From: Gliomastix tumulicola
Lineage: Eukaryota; Ascomycota; Sordariomycetes; Hypocreales; Bionectriaceae
Length of the DNA: 64,000 nucleotides
Reading direction: 5' to 3'
Assembly: GCA_001599755.1 (NCBI GenBank)
Contig: BCHX01000003.1
Location: forward strand, 2,887,289 to 2,951,288
Of the stretch, positions 53,972 through 64,000 are shown one piece after another; positions within the stretch are counted from its first letter, which is position 1; each line of letters opens with the position of its first letter. A program made the translations under genes and the position numbers. The notes beneath the pieces are model-generated. The model ran no database searches. It worked only from the letters and a program-made list of their open reading frames with translations, and had not been told where the DNA came from.

Positions 53972-56900
53972 ATGAGCACCTCAATGCGTGACCTCATCTC
54001 GGGAGAGGCCGAGCTCGACGACGACGAGGATGACGAGTCTTTCGACGAGGAGAATGGGGAAGCCAGCGGCAGACGACGGACTGCACGAGTAGATGATTCG
54101 AGCGAGGAAGAGGAAGACGACGATGACGAGGAGGAGGCGCGCAAGGTAGATTTGACCAGCTACCGTACATCAGAACAACAGCGCTGATACTTTTTACGCA
54201 GATTCGCGAAGGCTTCATTGTCGATGAGGACGAGGACGAAGACGATGGCGCGCAAGAAGGAGACTCCGATGCCGACGCCCGTCCCATCAAGCGGAAACGC
54301 GAGCACCGCGATCGTGCAGAAGAAGAGGCCTTAGACGAAGAGGATCTGGAGCTGATCGGTGAACAATTTGGGCAGCGAACCAAGCCTCAGCCACAGGTAA
54401 GCTTTGCAAAAAAAAAATACGATGGGTCACAGTTGGATTCTTACGCCCTGGGTTAGTCCAAGTACAAGCGCCTGAAGCGTGGCCATCGCGACGAAGACGA
54501 CGACGTTGTCGAGCAGCGCGGCCTCGAAGAGATATTTTCCGACGACGAAGAGGAGGCTGCGGAGGAGCGCTCCTTCGCCAGACCCAGCTTTCGAGCCCAG
54601 GCGGACGAATTCGATGACTTCATCGAGGAGGATTTCCCCGAAGACGAAGACGAGCGCATGCGCCAACGAGAGGATGCCGAAGTTGCGCGGCCTCGCGATC
54701 GCGGCATGGGGGCCGTCGTTGATACAACTGGTCTCGACAAGGACGCTCTGGACGACATGGAGGCGATCTTCGGAAATGGTGAAGATTACGACTGGGCCCT
54801 GCAACTCGAGTTCGAAGAGGAGGACCGCGAGCGCGAAGAGCAGACAATCGAGCTCAAGGACGTCTTCGAGCCGTCACAGCTCAAAGAGAAGCTTCTTACG
54901 GATGAGGATAACTCGATTCGATTCACCGATGAACCCGAACGATTCCAGCTCGATCGCAAGGCATTCAAGAACCTACAGCTTACCGGAGAACAATTCAAGG
55001 AGGAAGCTCGATGGATCACCAATCAACTTTGGCCCAAGAAGGGTCTCCCGCAGGACTTGCACACTCCATTCAGCAAGGCTATTGGCAAGGTCCTCGAGTT
55101 CTTCATTGTCGACGAAGTCGAAGTCCCGTACGTTTTCCAGCACCGGAAGGACTACCTCCTGCACACGACCAAAAACCGAAACAACAGTCGGGACGATCCT
55201 GATGGCTCCGACTACACAATCCATGCCCAGAAACTGCTGAACCAGGACGATCTCTGGAAGATTCTTGAGCTCGATATCAAGTTCAGATCGTTCGTCGAGA
55301 AGCGAAATACCCTTGAGCGGACACTTGCAAACCTCCGAGAGGTTAGCGTTGAGGACGGTACCATTGAGGAGATGACCCCTGACGCCACGACAATGGAGGA
55401 GCTGCAGGATCTGCAAGACTACCTTCACTTCCAATATGCTCCACAGCTCAAGGACATTGCCGCCGCAACTGGGAATGGTGCGCAGACCAAGAGGCCGGGT
55501 TCTAAGTCAACTTTACTTGATCGCATCCGCAACAGTCGTGTGATGCAGTTTGTGAAGGCATACGGCATCACGGCTGACCAGTTGGCGAAGAATGCCCTCC
55601 GGCAAGGGAAAAGGGTCGTCCCTGATGACGACGCTCAGTACCCAATGGATCTGGCCGACAGTCTTGTCGGTGGTACTTACGAGACTGGTGACCAGGTGAT
55701 CAATGCGGCACGCCAGCTCTATTCTGAAGAGCTCTTCGCCAGCCCGAGAATGCGAAAGCACTTCAGAAATTCGTTTTACCAGGCAGCAGAGATTAGCTGC
55801 AAGCGGACAGACAAGGGCCTACGACGCATTGATGAGCAGCATCCATACTACGAGATCAAGTACCTGCAGAACCAGGCTATTTCCGACATGGTCCATCAGC
55901 CAGATTTGTTCCTCAAGATGATGAAGGCTGAAGAAGAAGGACTGGTTGACATCAAGCTCGGGATGCCGTCTCGATACGATTTCCGACGACAACTATACCA
56001 GGAGTTTGAGTCCGAAAACTTCAGTGACAGAGCCGAGCAGTGGGGGAGCGAGCGCAGAAAAGTTCTCGACTTGGCCTACCCCAAGCTAGAAAAGGTGATC
56101 GCAAAGAGCGTCAAGGAGTCCATCCGGACATTCTGCCAGGACGAAGTTTTGAGGATGGCACGAGAAGAGTACCTGAAGAGACTTGACCAAGCACCTTGGA
56201 AACCCAAGGGTATGATTCTTGGCACAGCTGCCCGTGTCCTGGCCATTTCCAACGGCGGGGGTGATTCTGCCCGTGACGGCGTGTTTTGGACCTGGGTGGA
56301 TGAAGACGGCAAGGTCCTCGAGCACGGCACATTCAAGGACCTTGCTCGTGATGAGGGTCAACGTGAAGCGTTCGCCGACTTGCTGGACCGCCGGGCAGCC
56401 GATGTCATTGCTATCAGCGGATGGTCGGCGCATAGCCACAAACTCGTACTGGACATCGAGGCTCTCGTTCGCGACAGGAAAGTCATGGCTGGGGAGTACG
56501 ACGATCCTGAGACGGGCGAAGTTCGCAGAGAACCGATCGAGGTGGTGACTGTCAACGACGAAGTTGCCCGGCTCTACAAAGACAGCGCAAGGGGACATGC
56601 CGAGCATCCGTCACTGAACCCGGTCGCGCGATACTGCGTGGCGTTGGCACGGTATATGCAAAACCCGATGATGGAGTATGCTGCTCTTGGGACCGATGTC
56701 TCATCCTTGTCCTTCCATCCTTGCCAGAATATCCTGCCCCAGGACAAGTTCACCAAGTGCCTGGAGTCAGCCATGGTCGACATGGTGAACCTGTGCGGTG
56801 TTAACATCAACGACGCGGTTCAGAAGCCCTACGTCGCCAACCTGCTGCCTTACGTCGCTGGTCTAGGTCCTCGCAAGGCCACCAGCGTGATCAAGGCCAT

Positions 56901-58399
56901 CAATGCCAACGGCGGCGTGGTCAACACCAGAGATGAACTTGTGGGCGATCCAGACAGCAACAAACTACCCGTGGTCGGACCCAGAGTGTGGAACAACTGC
57001 GCTAGTTTTCTGTACATCGAGTACGACGCCACTAACCCTGCATCTGACCCGTTGGACAACACTCGTGTTCATCCTGAGGACTACGAGCTTGGCCGCAAGA
57101 TGGCAGCAGACGCGCTCGAGCTTGACGAGGAAGATGTCAAGGCGGAGACGGACGAAAATGGTGCCGGTGCTATTGTCCGGAAGCTGTTTAAGAACGAGGA
57201 CCAGGACAAAGTCAACGAGCTTGTTTTGGAGGAGTATGCTGAGCAGCTGCAAAGGAACTACCAGCAACGCAAGCGAGCCACTCTCGAGACCATCCGCGCC
57301 GAGTTGCAATCTGTGTACGAGGAGTTGCGCAGAAACTTCGCACCACTCACGACAATGGAGATCTTCACCATGTTCACCGGTGAGACCGCAAGGTCTCTCT
57401 GTGATGGAATGATCATCCCCGTCAATGTCCGCTTCGTCAAGGATGACTTTGCCATTGTCCGACTAGATTGTGGTATTGAAGGACGGGTAGACGCCCATGA
57501 GGTAACGAATCGTTCGTCGGTGAAGGACGTTCTCAGCAGCGGCCAGACCACCCAGGCCAAGATTCTCGAGCTCAACTACAAGGACTTCATGGCCAAGCTC
57601 TCCATGCGAGAGGACGCTCTGCGCACCCCCTACAAGCGGCCGCTCAACTACGGTCGTGACGGCTGGAACTACAGCCTCGAGGCCGAGGACAAGGAAGAGC
57701 TCCGCGAGAAAGACAGGACAACCGGGCGGGCGCAGAGGGTTGTCAAGCACCCTAATTTCAGGCCGTACAACGCAGTACAGGCTGAGGAGTATCTCGGCTC
57801 AAAGCCTCCTGGAGAAGTCATCATCCGGCCATCATCCAAGGGGAACGACCATCTGGCTGTCACTTGGAAGGTCGCGGACAATGTGTACCAGCATATTGAC
57901 GTCCTCGAGATGCAGAAGGAGAACGAGTTTTCGGTCGGTAAAGTGCTCAGGATCGGCAAGTACACATACACCGATCTCGACGAGCTGGTTGTCGAGCACG
58001 TCAAGGCCATGGCCCGCAAGGTGGAGGAGCTGATGCGCCATGACAAGTTCCAGAACCGCTCTCGTCAGGAGACAGGTAAGAAAGCCTTGCAACCCAGTGT
58101 ATTCTATGTTAACTGATGCTAACATTCTTTTTTTTTTTTTCCAAGAGCGGTGGTTGACAACTTACATTGATGCGAACCCCAACCGGTCAGCATATGCTTT
58201 CTGTATCGATGCTAAGCATCCCGGCTGGTTCTGGCTCTGCTTCAAGGCAAGCCGTACGGCACGGGTTATCGGCCTGAACGTACGGGCTATCCCGCAGGGC
58301 TTCGAGCTGAAGAACTACCAGTATCCAGACATGAGAGCTCTGTGCAACGGGTTCAAGCTACGGTTCCAGAATGAGTTTTCCAGGATGGGCGGGCGGTAG
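53972..58399 (+). CDS. spt6: transcription elongation factor and histone chaperone SPT6
   Basis: Four exons, 53972-54145, 54202-54396, 54457-58075 and 58146-58399, give 1413 residues, the usual Spt6 size. It travels with elongating RNA polymerase II, restores nucleosomes and interacts with Spn1/Iws1. Domain order is an acidic N-terminus with IREGFIVDEDEDED, the Spn1-binding FDDFIEEDFPEDEDE, a helical core with the HTH/DLD region, the YqgF/RuvC-like domain (GMILGTAARVLAIS, lacking nuclease acids), and HhH (CGVNINDAVQKPYVANLLPY, GLGPRKATSVIKAI). An S1 domain (IIPVNVRFVKDDFAIVRLDC) is followed by tandem SH2 domains with HPNFRPYNAVQAEEYL and GEVIIRPSSKG. The last exon completes the second SH2 (HPGWFWLCFKASRTARV). 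All introns are GT-AG and in frame. Confidence 0.97.
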
Positions 58400-60475
58400 T
58401 TTGGCTCACTTGGCTACGAAGGAGCTCTGGGCAGGTGGCTGAGTGGATGGGCAAGCGCAAGATGGACGACGCTGCAAGAATGGGTGGCTGCAAAGAATGC
58501 ATGCTCTCTTATTACGGGAAACGGGCGTAACGTGAGCAACTCGAGTTAGGGGGAGTTGACCAAGCTCCTATTTCTTTTTCCTCGCTGTGTTATTAGATAG
58601 GACCTAGCCTATTATGTTGATTATTGACAAAATCTTTGGACAAGAGTCAGACAACTTCAAGCCGCGCTATCTAGTATCCAACGATTGGGCACGCACTTGC
58701 GGTCCGTGTCTCCTTCCAGGAGTAGTAGGAATCCTACTAATCCTCATCCGCGTGATAAGTCTAGAAGGAAGGGATTTTGAGAGCGAGCAGCTTGCAGGCC
58801 AGGGCGCGTCGCCAAGCCCGCGTTCTGCGGGAAGATGGTCGACGGATGGCACAGCCATGCATGAAGGCTGGCAGCCAATGCAAGTCGCCAGTCTTTAGCC
58901 GTGCCATTGGCACCGGTCTAGACGGCTCGAAGGAAGCGGTTGAGGAGGGGTCAAGTTGGCCTTGCGCTGATAACGAAGGATGCTGCCTGTCTGTCCGGCC
59001 GGTCCTTGCTGCTCTTCCTTATCCCCCTTTGGGTGTAACGACTCGTAGCTTCGTTTGAGCGAGGCTGAGGGAAGCCAGAGGGCTGGATTGTCTTGGCTCT
59101 CTTCGGCATGGAGACAGGCGACATCGGCGTTCTGGGCGATTCTCCCAGGACCTGGAACTTCCTTTCATCGCCCGAGGGCTGGTGGAGAAACCGACTCTCT
59201 CTGTCTCCCACCCAGTGAGTGGATCGTCGCTGGCAGAGCTCGAAAAGTATGGGGAAACCCCCCCCGCAATCATGCATACGGTTTGACGGTTCGTCTGCTG
59301 GGTCTGGAAAAAGAAGGCAGACGTCACACCACTCCGGAGAGGGCCGACAAAAGAAGCAGGGCTGGGAAATTGTACGAAGGGTTCCTCAATTGACGCTGTC
59401 CTTTTCTTTTTGGGCCTTTGAAGTGACTCAGATGGCCCCTCCGGTCGTCGGACAGAAGCTGCAAGGGGCAAACCTGGCGTAGGGATTAGGCTGACACGCG
59501 CCCGTGGTCACGCGATCATGGTACTCATCCGTTGTTCGCCTCTGTCGGCGGGCTGAGCCTCCATGTGCTAGGTAGTAGTAGTTCAGTTCGGAGTGGTCTG
59601 TGGATATTCCGAAGACGGCTTCCTTCCCTCCCAGTGCAGGCTCCGCCCTTCTCCGGCGTTCCTTCCCTACTTAAGTGTGCTCGAGATCTGCACTGGAACC
59701 TGGCAAGGTACATACAGTGGACGGGGCCTGGCAAGAGCGAGAAGAGGCAAGAGCCAGGGGCACCTGACAGTTGGGTCGTGGCTTCCTTTCCTCTTTGTCT
59801 TTGCCATTCGTGAGGAGCATGGCATCATAGCATCGTGAGAGGCAAAGGCCTGGATGTCCCAATTTCATCAGGGTGTCGAAGCATTGCCTCATTGTTGGAG
59901 AGTACAGCATAGATTCGTAATCTACCGCCCCCCCGTGCCTGAGCTGCCCCTCGAGCAGCCCCTCACGCAGCTCATGTCCGGAACTAGGTGCCTTGGTAGG
60001 TCACTTAATTAGGGACAGAACAAGTACTCGGCTGCTCAACAAAAACAGCACCAGAAGGGGGAGAGTACCATTGGCCCACCTGATTGGCTGTTAAGTGGCA
60101 TCATCGCGTGACACCATCCGAGTATAAAGCTTCCCCCCTTCTTCTCCCAGAGACAGTCGCCCTTCCCCCTTTCTCTCTTCCCCTCATCCCAAATCAGAAC
60201 CAAATTCAATCCAATCCATCCAACCAAGATCTGTTTCCATCATTTTTCCTTTCTCACGACTTCTCCTCATTGACCAGTTTTCCTCTTTTTAATGACTCTT
60301 TAACGACTTTGTACCATCTGAACTATTACCTACAACCAGCTTCTGTCTTAATAGCCAACCCGCTCACCCTACACCAACAAACGCCTTTCTCTGTCGTACG
60401 GTGCGACAAAGCGACACATCTTGTGCCCTACTTCTCATCTCGAACCTATCCGCATCCCACTCCCCCGACTTCGAA
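58400..60475. other. long intergenic region and STF2-like promoter/leader
   Basis: About 2 kb without a supported coding gene. The final 350 bases have a TATA motif followed by a strongly CT-rich leader, which I assign to the STF2-like gene. Confidence 0.45.
60123..60129 (+). promoter_or_regulatory. TATA box (TATAAAG) of the STF2-like gene
   Basis: TATAAAG followed immediately by a CT-rich block and then about 330 bases of leader to the first intron. Position and context fit a strongly expressed, inducible fungal promoter. Confidence 0.5.
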
Positions 60476-61178
60476 AGTAAGTTGAAATGTTTCTCTTCCG
60501 TTGCACAAGCCCGTTCCCGCTCGATTATCTGCTCTGGATGCTTGTCCAACGGAGGGACGGGCGGGCTACATCATAACGGCCTCTCCACTTCTCCACGATT
60601 CCACCCAAGCATGCAATCCACTATGATCCATGATGGTCTCGTCCAACGCGCGACCACCATTTTCGGAAGATATCTTGACTGCGATGACATGAGCTTCATC
60701 ATACTGACGAGTCTCCTCAGTGACCCGCACCACCAAGGCCAACGACCGCGACCACAAGGGCATTGCCGAGGGCACCGCCGTGCCCGTCGAGCATCTGCCT
60801 CGATTCTTCGCCAAGAACGGCTACGTCGACGTCGATCCCAAGAAAGTCAAGAAGGACGGCAGCGGCAAGGGCAACTGGTAAGAAAAAAAAAACTCATAGC
60901 TCTCTCTGTACCCATCTTGGAATCATATGGCTAACACTGCAGAAAAAAGGGGCGGCTTCGGCGAGGAAGTCAAGGACGAGGGCTTCACCTTCACCAACAC
61001 CCGTCGTCGCTCCAACAGCAGCAGCCTCTCGCACCACCTCGCCGATTTCAAGACCAAGTTCGAGGTCAACGAGCCCGAGCCCGTCTTTGAGGAGTCCGTC
61101 CACGGACCCGTCTATGACGAGAACGGCGACGACCTCTCCAAGACAGACTCGTCTGAGAGTGGCCGGTCTTCCACCTAG
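60476..61178 (+). CDS. STF2-like protein (hyaluronan/mRNA-binding-type, stress-related), start codon formed by splicing
   Basis: Coding segments are 60476, 60721-60877 and 60950-61178, giving 128 residues. The first exon ends ...CGAAA before GTAAGT (60477) and the next begins TGACCCGC after CTCAG, so A|TG is made by joining exons and the protein reads MTRTTKANDRDHKGIAEG. The second intron ends at AAAAAAG rather than the earlier GCAG, which would create a stop. The family core is DPKKVKKDGSGKGNWG followed by GEEVKDEGF, as in yeast Stf2 (KKQGSGKGNWG), a hydrophilin-like factor linked to ATP synthase inhibitor binding and desiccation tolerance. The basic RRRSNSSS and the tail with FEVNEPEPVFEES are predicted disordered. 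An alternative start in a short exon at 60623 (MIHD) would need a poor GTCTCG donor. Confidence 0.8.
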
Positions 61179-62793
61179 ATGATTCTGTCTGTCCATGTAC
61201 ATCACACCCGGGGGAGTATCTGCTTGTTTGTATCACAATTTCCTATTATCTTCTTTACGACTCATGGTTCTTGAAGCCCGATGGAATAAAGGAGCCGGGG
61301 TCGGCTCCTTTGCTGCAAGGCTATGGTAAGGGGCGATGCTGTTTGATAGGATGACAGCACACGGTCGGAAGCCAACATGAGTTTTCTTGTCACTTTTCCT
61401 TTCGTCTTTGCCGGGTGAGGCCTCGTAGGCTCACGGCGTTATTTAGCAGATCTCGGGGCGGATCTACATGTACTGCTGTATTATCATTTATTTACCAGCA
61501 CATCCACTGGAGTGTTGTACCTCCCCAACGAAGGGGATGGCATGAGTTCGAGACAGAGATAGACTTGAAAGTCGATACTCAATAATATTGTGCTTTCTGT
61601 CGCGAATACCCAAATGTCCCCCCCCCCCCCCCCGCGTCTTATCCCCCCCAACTGACAAAAGGACAAAGAAAGTACCAGCTCTGGAAATATCCCTCATACT
61701 AAACGAGATCTGCAAACGTACCTTGGTACTCTCATGCACAAGCAGGTCACAGGGAGGGTGAGGTGACGACGGCCGGGGTCAATCCATTGTCAAAAGGAGA
61801 CATGCCAACCAACCGCACCCCCAACGGGAACCCCGCTCCCACCACCACCTCTACGGACTCCTTTTTTTTCGTCCTTGTTCACTGGTGATCACCGAGATGA
61901 AACAAGAGAGTGCCATCCGTATCTCGTAGCTCGTAGGGCCCCGTCGCAGCGTCTCCGCGGCCACCGGCTGAACTGAAGGGTGGTGGTGGTGGAAAGCTTA
62001 CTGACGGCCCTAAGACCTGTCGAGTCAGGGGCGTTTTGGGGCTTATCGGCGGCACCTTTTTGATTAACTACTACCTCTGATAGATTGAGGGGTAGCATCA
62101 TTCTGACGTGATGGCTTTGGAGGGAAGGGCGTGAAGGCTACGCCTCGATGATACGCCCCACGAATACGTGTTGGTTTAAATGGATGCGACTATTGAGATA
62201 AGGGTTCGAGAGAACCGTGATGGCGTGCTTACGCGCGATATGTGCCATCGGTGATTGATTGAGTTATCATTGAGGGGAGCTTGATGGACATTCTGTTTGG
62301 CAGCCTCTTGAGGCCAGAGCTCTCATGGCCGGGTCACTTACACGGAGACAAATCCGGGGAAAGGTGCTCCTGGTGGGGGTGGTGTTGTCAAGTTAGCGAG
62401 CTTCGAGTGCGGTTTTGGCATAGCTACCCTATACCTTTGCGCTGACTCAGCATCGCGTCGTCCGTTAAGTGAAATCTCGAATTTGGGCATCGCGAGATAC
62501 CAGCAGGTTAGAAACCATCACTCTGCACAACGACAACGCATCTATACGATTTTGCGCCTTGGATCAAAATTACGGTACTATAGGCGACCCTGATTTCCGA
62601 AAATTGACTCGACTCGACGAACGAGCGACGAAGCAGAAGGCTGCAAAAGCTGAACCCTGCGCCAGGCCCGGACCGAACGAACGCTCGTCCCAGGCCTTCA
62701 CTGGCTCGAACGATCGCACACAGAGACAGGCCTCAACACTCACTCACACCTTACACCTTCCTGCTCGTCACAAAGAGCAGACCATCCGCCATC
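61179..62793. other. tandem intergenic region
   Basis: This is the 3' flank of the STF2-like gene and the promoter of SPF27. It contains a poly-C tract. No ORF with protein-like features. Confidence 0.45.
61618..61633. repeat. poly-C homopolymer, 16 bases
   Basis: A run of C downstream of the STF2-like gene, flanked by GT and GCG. Confidence 0.9.
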
Positions 62794-63486
62794 ATGTCGC
62801 TCCCACCCGCCTTCCACGAATCCCTCCCCTGTGAGTCCCCCCCCAACTTGAAGACAAAAGACAAAAAAAAAACCCCAGCTAACCAGGACACCCTTAAAAA
62901 AAAAAAAGACATTGACCCCAAACCAACCCCCGAAGCCCTCGCCGCCGCCCGCGCCCTCATCGCCGCCGAGCCCCCCTCCTCCAACCCGACGGCCCTCCAG
63001 CCCCCAACCCGCGAACCCACCTTCACGCCGGCCATGACCACCGAGCTCGACCGCGTGGCCAGCAGCACCCCGCTCACGACCCTCACCCTCTCCCGGTACG
63101 AGGCCCAGGAGACCCCCGCGCGCGACGCCCCGGCCTCGCGCCTCCTCGAGGTCCTGTCCAACGCGTACGTGTCGGACGCGTACCTGGCCGTCCGGCGCGC
63201 GAACCTCGAGCTTCTCGACAAGGGAGGCAGGAACGCGTGGCTGCTGGGCAACTACCAGCTCGAGGACGAGCTGCGCCAGCTGGAGAGGGAACTCGCCGAG
63301 ACGAAGCGCGAGATCGACGTCGTGAACCTGGAGCGCCAGCGCAGGCAGGAGGACGTCAAGGGCGAGATGGAGATGCTCGAGCAGACGTGGCGGACCGGCG
63401 TGGGGCGCGTCCTCGAGACCGAGGTCGCTGTTGAGGAGCTGAGGGAGCAGATCCGGGAGGAGATGAGACGGAGAGCAGCAGGTTGA
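62794..63486 (+). CDS. pre-mRNA-splicing factor SPF27/BCAS2 family (Prp19 complex)
   Basis: Two exons, 62794-62830 and 62909-63486, give 204 residues. SPF27 (Cwf7, functional counterpart of yeast Snt309) is a core helical subunit of the Prp19/NTC complex needed for spliceosome activation. The intron (GTGAGT...GCTAACC...AAAAAG, 78 bases) is stop-free and a multiple of three. Removing it restores the family motif ESLPYIDPKPTPEALAAARALI; leaving it in inserts a Lys-rich stretch. The C-terminal half is a long coiled coil (about 120-200, NYQLEDELRQLERELAETKR) as in BCAS2. The length matches fungal orthologues. Confidence 0.93.
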   Translation: MSLPPAFHESLPCESPPNLKTKDKKKTPANQDTLKKKKDIDPKPTPEALAAARALIAAEPPSSNPTALQPPTREPTFTPAMTTELDRVASSTPLTTLTLSRYEAQETPARDAPASRLLEVLSNAYVSDAYLAVRRANLELLDKGGRNAWLLGNYQLEDELRQLERELAETKREIDVVNLERQRRQEDVKGEMEMLEQTWRTGVGRVLETEVAVEELREQIREEMRRRAAG

Positions 63487-63899
63487 CCGAGGGGTGGGCA
63501 TCTTCTGGAAAGACGGCGCCGGTTTTCGGTTTCTTCAAAACTTTATACCCCAAGGCATGGATTGGAAACCGTGCCTTACTTCATCTTGTCACTCGGAATG
63601 CACGGACGGGCATAGAATTCGGAAATGAAAATAACGATCGTAAGGTGATTGGTGATTAGCCAATATCTCATAGGGGGTTATGAAGTGAAAGTGTAAGTAA
63701 AAGTGATTCGAATAGAGAGGATGCTCTGAAACGCCAACCAAAAGCACGGAAGTCCACGTCGTCCACCTCAACACCTTGATATCTCCCATCTTGAACATAG
63801 ACAAGGTCCTGTCAGCAATCCAGCAACAGAGCATCCGTATGCTCAATCTTTATAAGCAGCGACCTTTCACTAGGCCAATTCCATTCGGCGCAAGGATCC
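63487..63899. other. convergent intergenic region
   Basis: This lies between the stop of SPF27 and the stop of the right-edge minus-strand gene. It is AT-rich, with no supported ORF. Confidence 0.5.
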
Positions 63900-64000
63900 C
63901 TAGCCCCTATGCAACGGATCCATCTCTTCAACCCCCGACTTGACTCCCTCGTACTTGGTTCGGCGCATGATGCCCTCGACAGGGCCGAGCAGCCGTTGGA
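63900..64000 (-). CDS. 3' end of a minus-strand gene truncated by the window edge
   Basis: Reading leftwards from the window end, one frame stays open to TAG at 63902-63900 and encodes about 32 residues: RLLGPVEGIMRRTKYEGV, then KSGVEEMDPLHRG. The composition (Gly, basic and acidic residues, GC-rich third positions) looks coding. The fragment is too short to name. The RLLGPVE...RR pattern resembles C-termini of some polytopic membrane proteins, but that is a guess. Confidence 0.45.
   Translation of the reverse strand, partial: QRLLGPVEGIMRRTKYEGVKSGVEEMDPLHRG

Noticed and set aside
1..64000. CRISPR arrays, insertion sequences, complete transposons or a biosynthetic gene cluster
   Set aside because: No spaced direct-repeat arrays, transposase or polyprotein motifs, or clustered tailoring enzymes were seen; the gene content is eukaryotic housekeeping.

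Overview
The window is nuclear DNA from a filamentous ascomycete (Pezizomycotina, most likely a Sordariomycete). The coding regions are GC-rich and are broken by many short introns of mostly about 50-250 bases, with GTRAGY donors, CTAAC-like branch sites and YAG acceptors. Several families are typical of this group: a fungal rhodopsin-domain membrane protein, an aromatic-acid-exporter-like BRE4 protein, neutral trehalase, and a Ste7-type MAPKK with a long C-terminal tail. I worked out exon boundaries by hand from reading frame, splice consensus and protein-family continuity, so they are predictions and not transcript evidence. No order-level name is claimed.

Layout. 0-5 kb: the 3' end of an unknown gene, BUD32 (KEOPS kinase), a degenerate tRNA-like element, a lineage-type membrane protein preceded by an ATGA-overlapping uORF, and a carboxymuconolactone-decarboxylase-family gene. 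5.6-11.6 kb: SPT16 (FACT), convergent with a CDC50/LEM3 flippase subunit. 13.4-19 kb: a rhodopsin-domain membrane protein, a small basic protein of unknown function with a long leader, and 5-hydroxyisourate hydrolase. 19.9-24 kb: GET3, convergent with MPE1. 25-33 kb: a DUG1-type M20 dipeptidase, a Yippee-like protein and neutral trehalase. 34.7-39.5 kb: isocitrate lyase, convergent with SNF1 kinase. 41-45 kb: a conserved mitochondrial-type protein of unknown function, divergent from DPB2 (DNA polymerase epsilon subunit B). 45-52 kb: a BRE4-like transporter, an HAD phosphatase and a STE7-type MAPKK. 54-58.4 kb: SPT6. 60-63.5 kb: an STF2-like protein and the splicing factor SPF27. At the right edge lies the 3' end of a further minus-strand gene.

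As a whole this is a housekeeping region: transcription elongation and chromatin (SPT16, SPT6), mRNA processing (MPE1, SPF27), replication (DPB2), tail-anchored protein insertion (GET3), carbon and stress metabolism (SNF1, ICL1, neutral trehalase, STF2-like) and MAP-kinase signalling (STE7). I found no biosynthetic cluster, transposon, CRISPR-like array or new multi-gene system. The most interesting signals are in gene structure. They include a start codon assembled by splicing (STF2-like), a 14-nt microexon splitting the catalytic motif of the HAD phosphatase, an 8-nt terminal coding exon, a possible upstream exon of HIU hydrolase carrying a degenerated peroxisomal-type N-terminus, stop-free introns, a very long poly-T intron in GET3, and the close pairing of SNF1 with ICL1.
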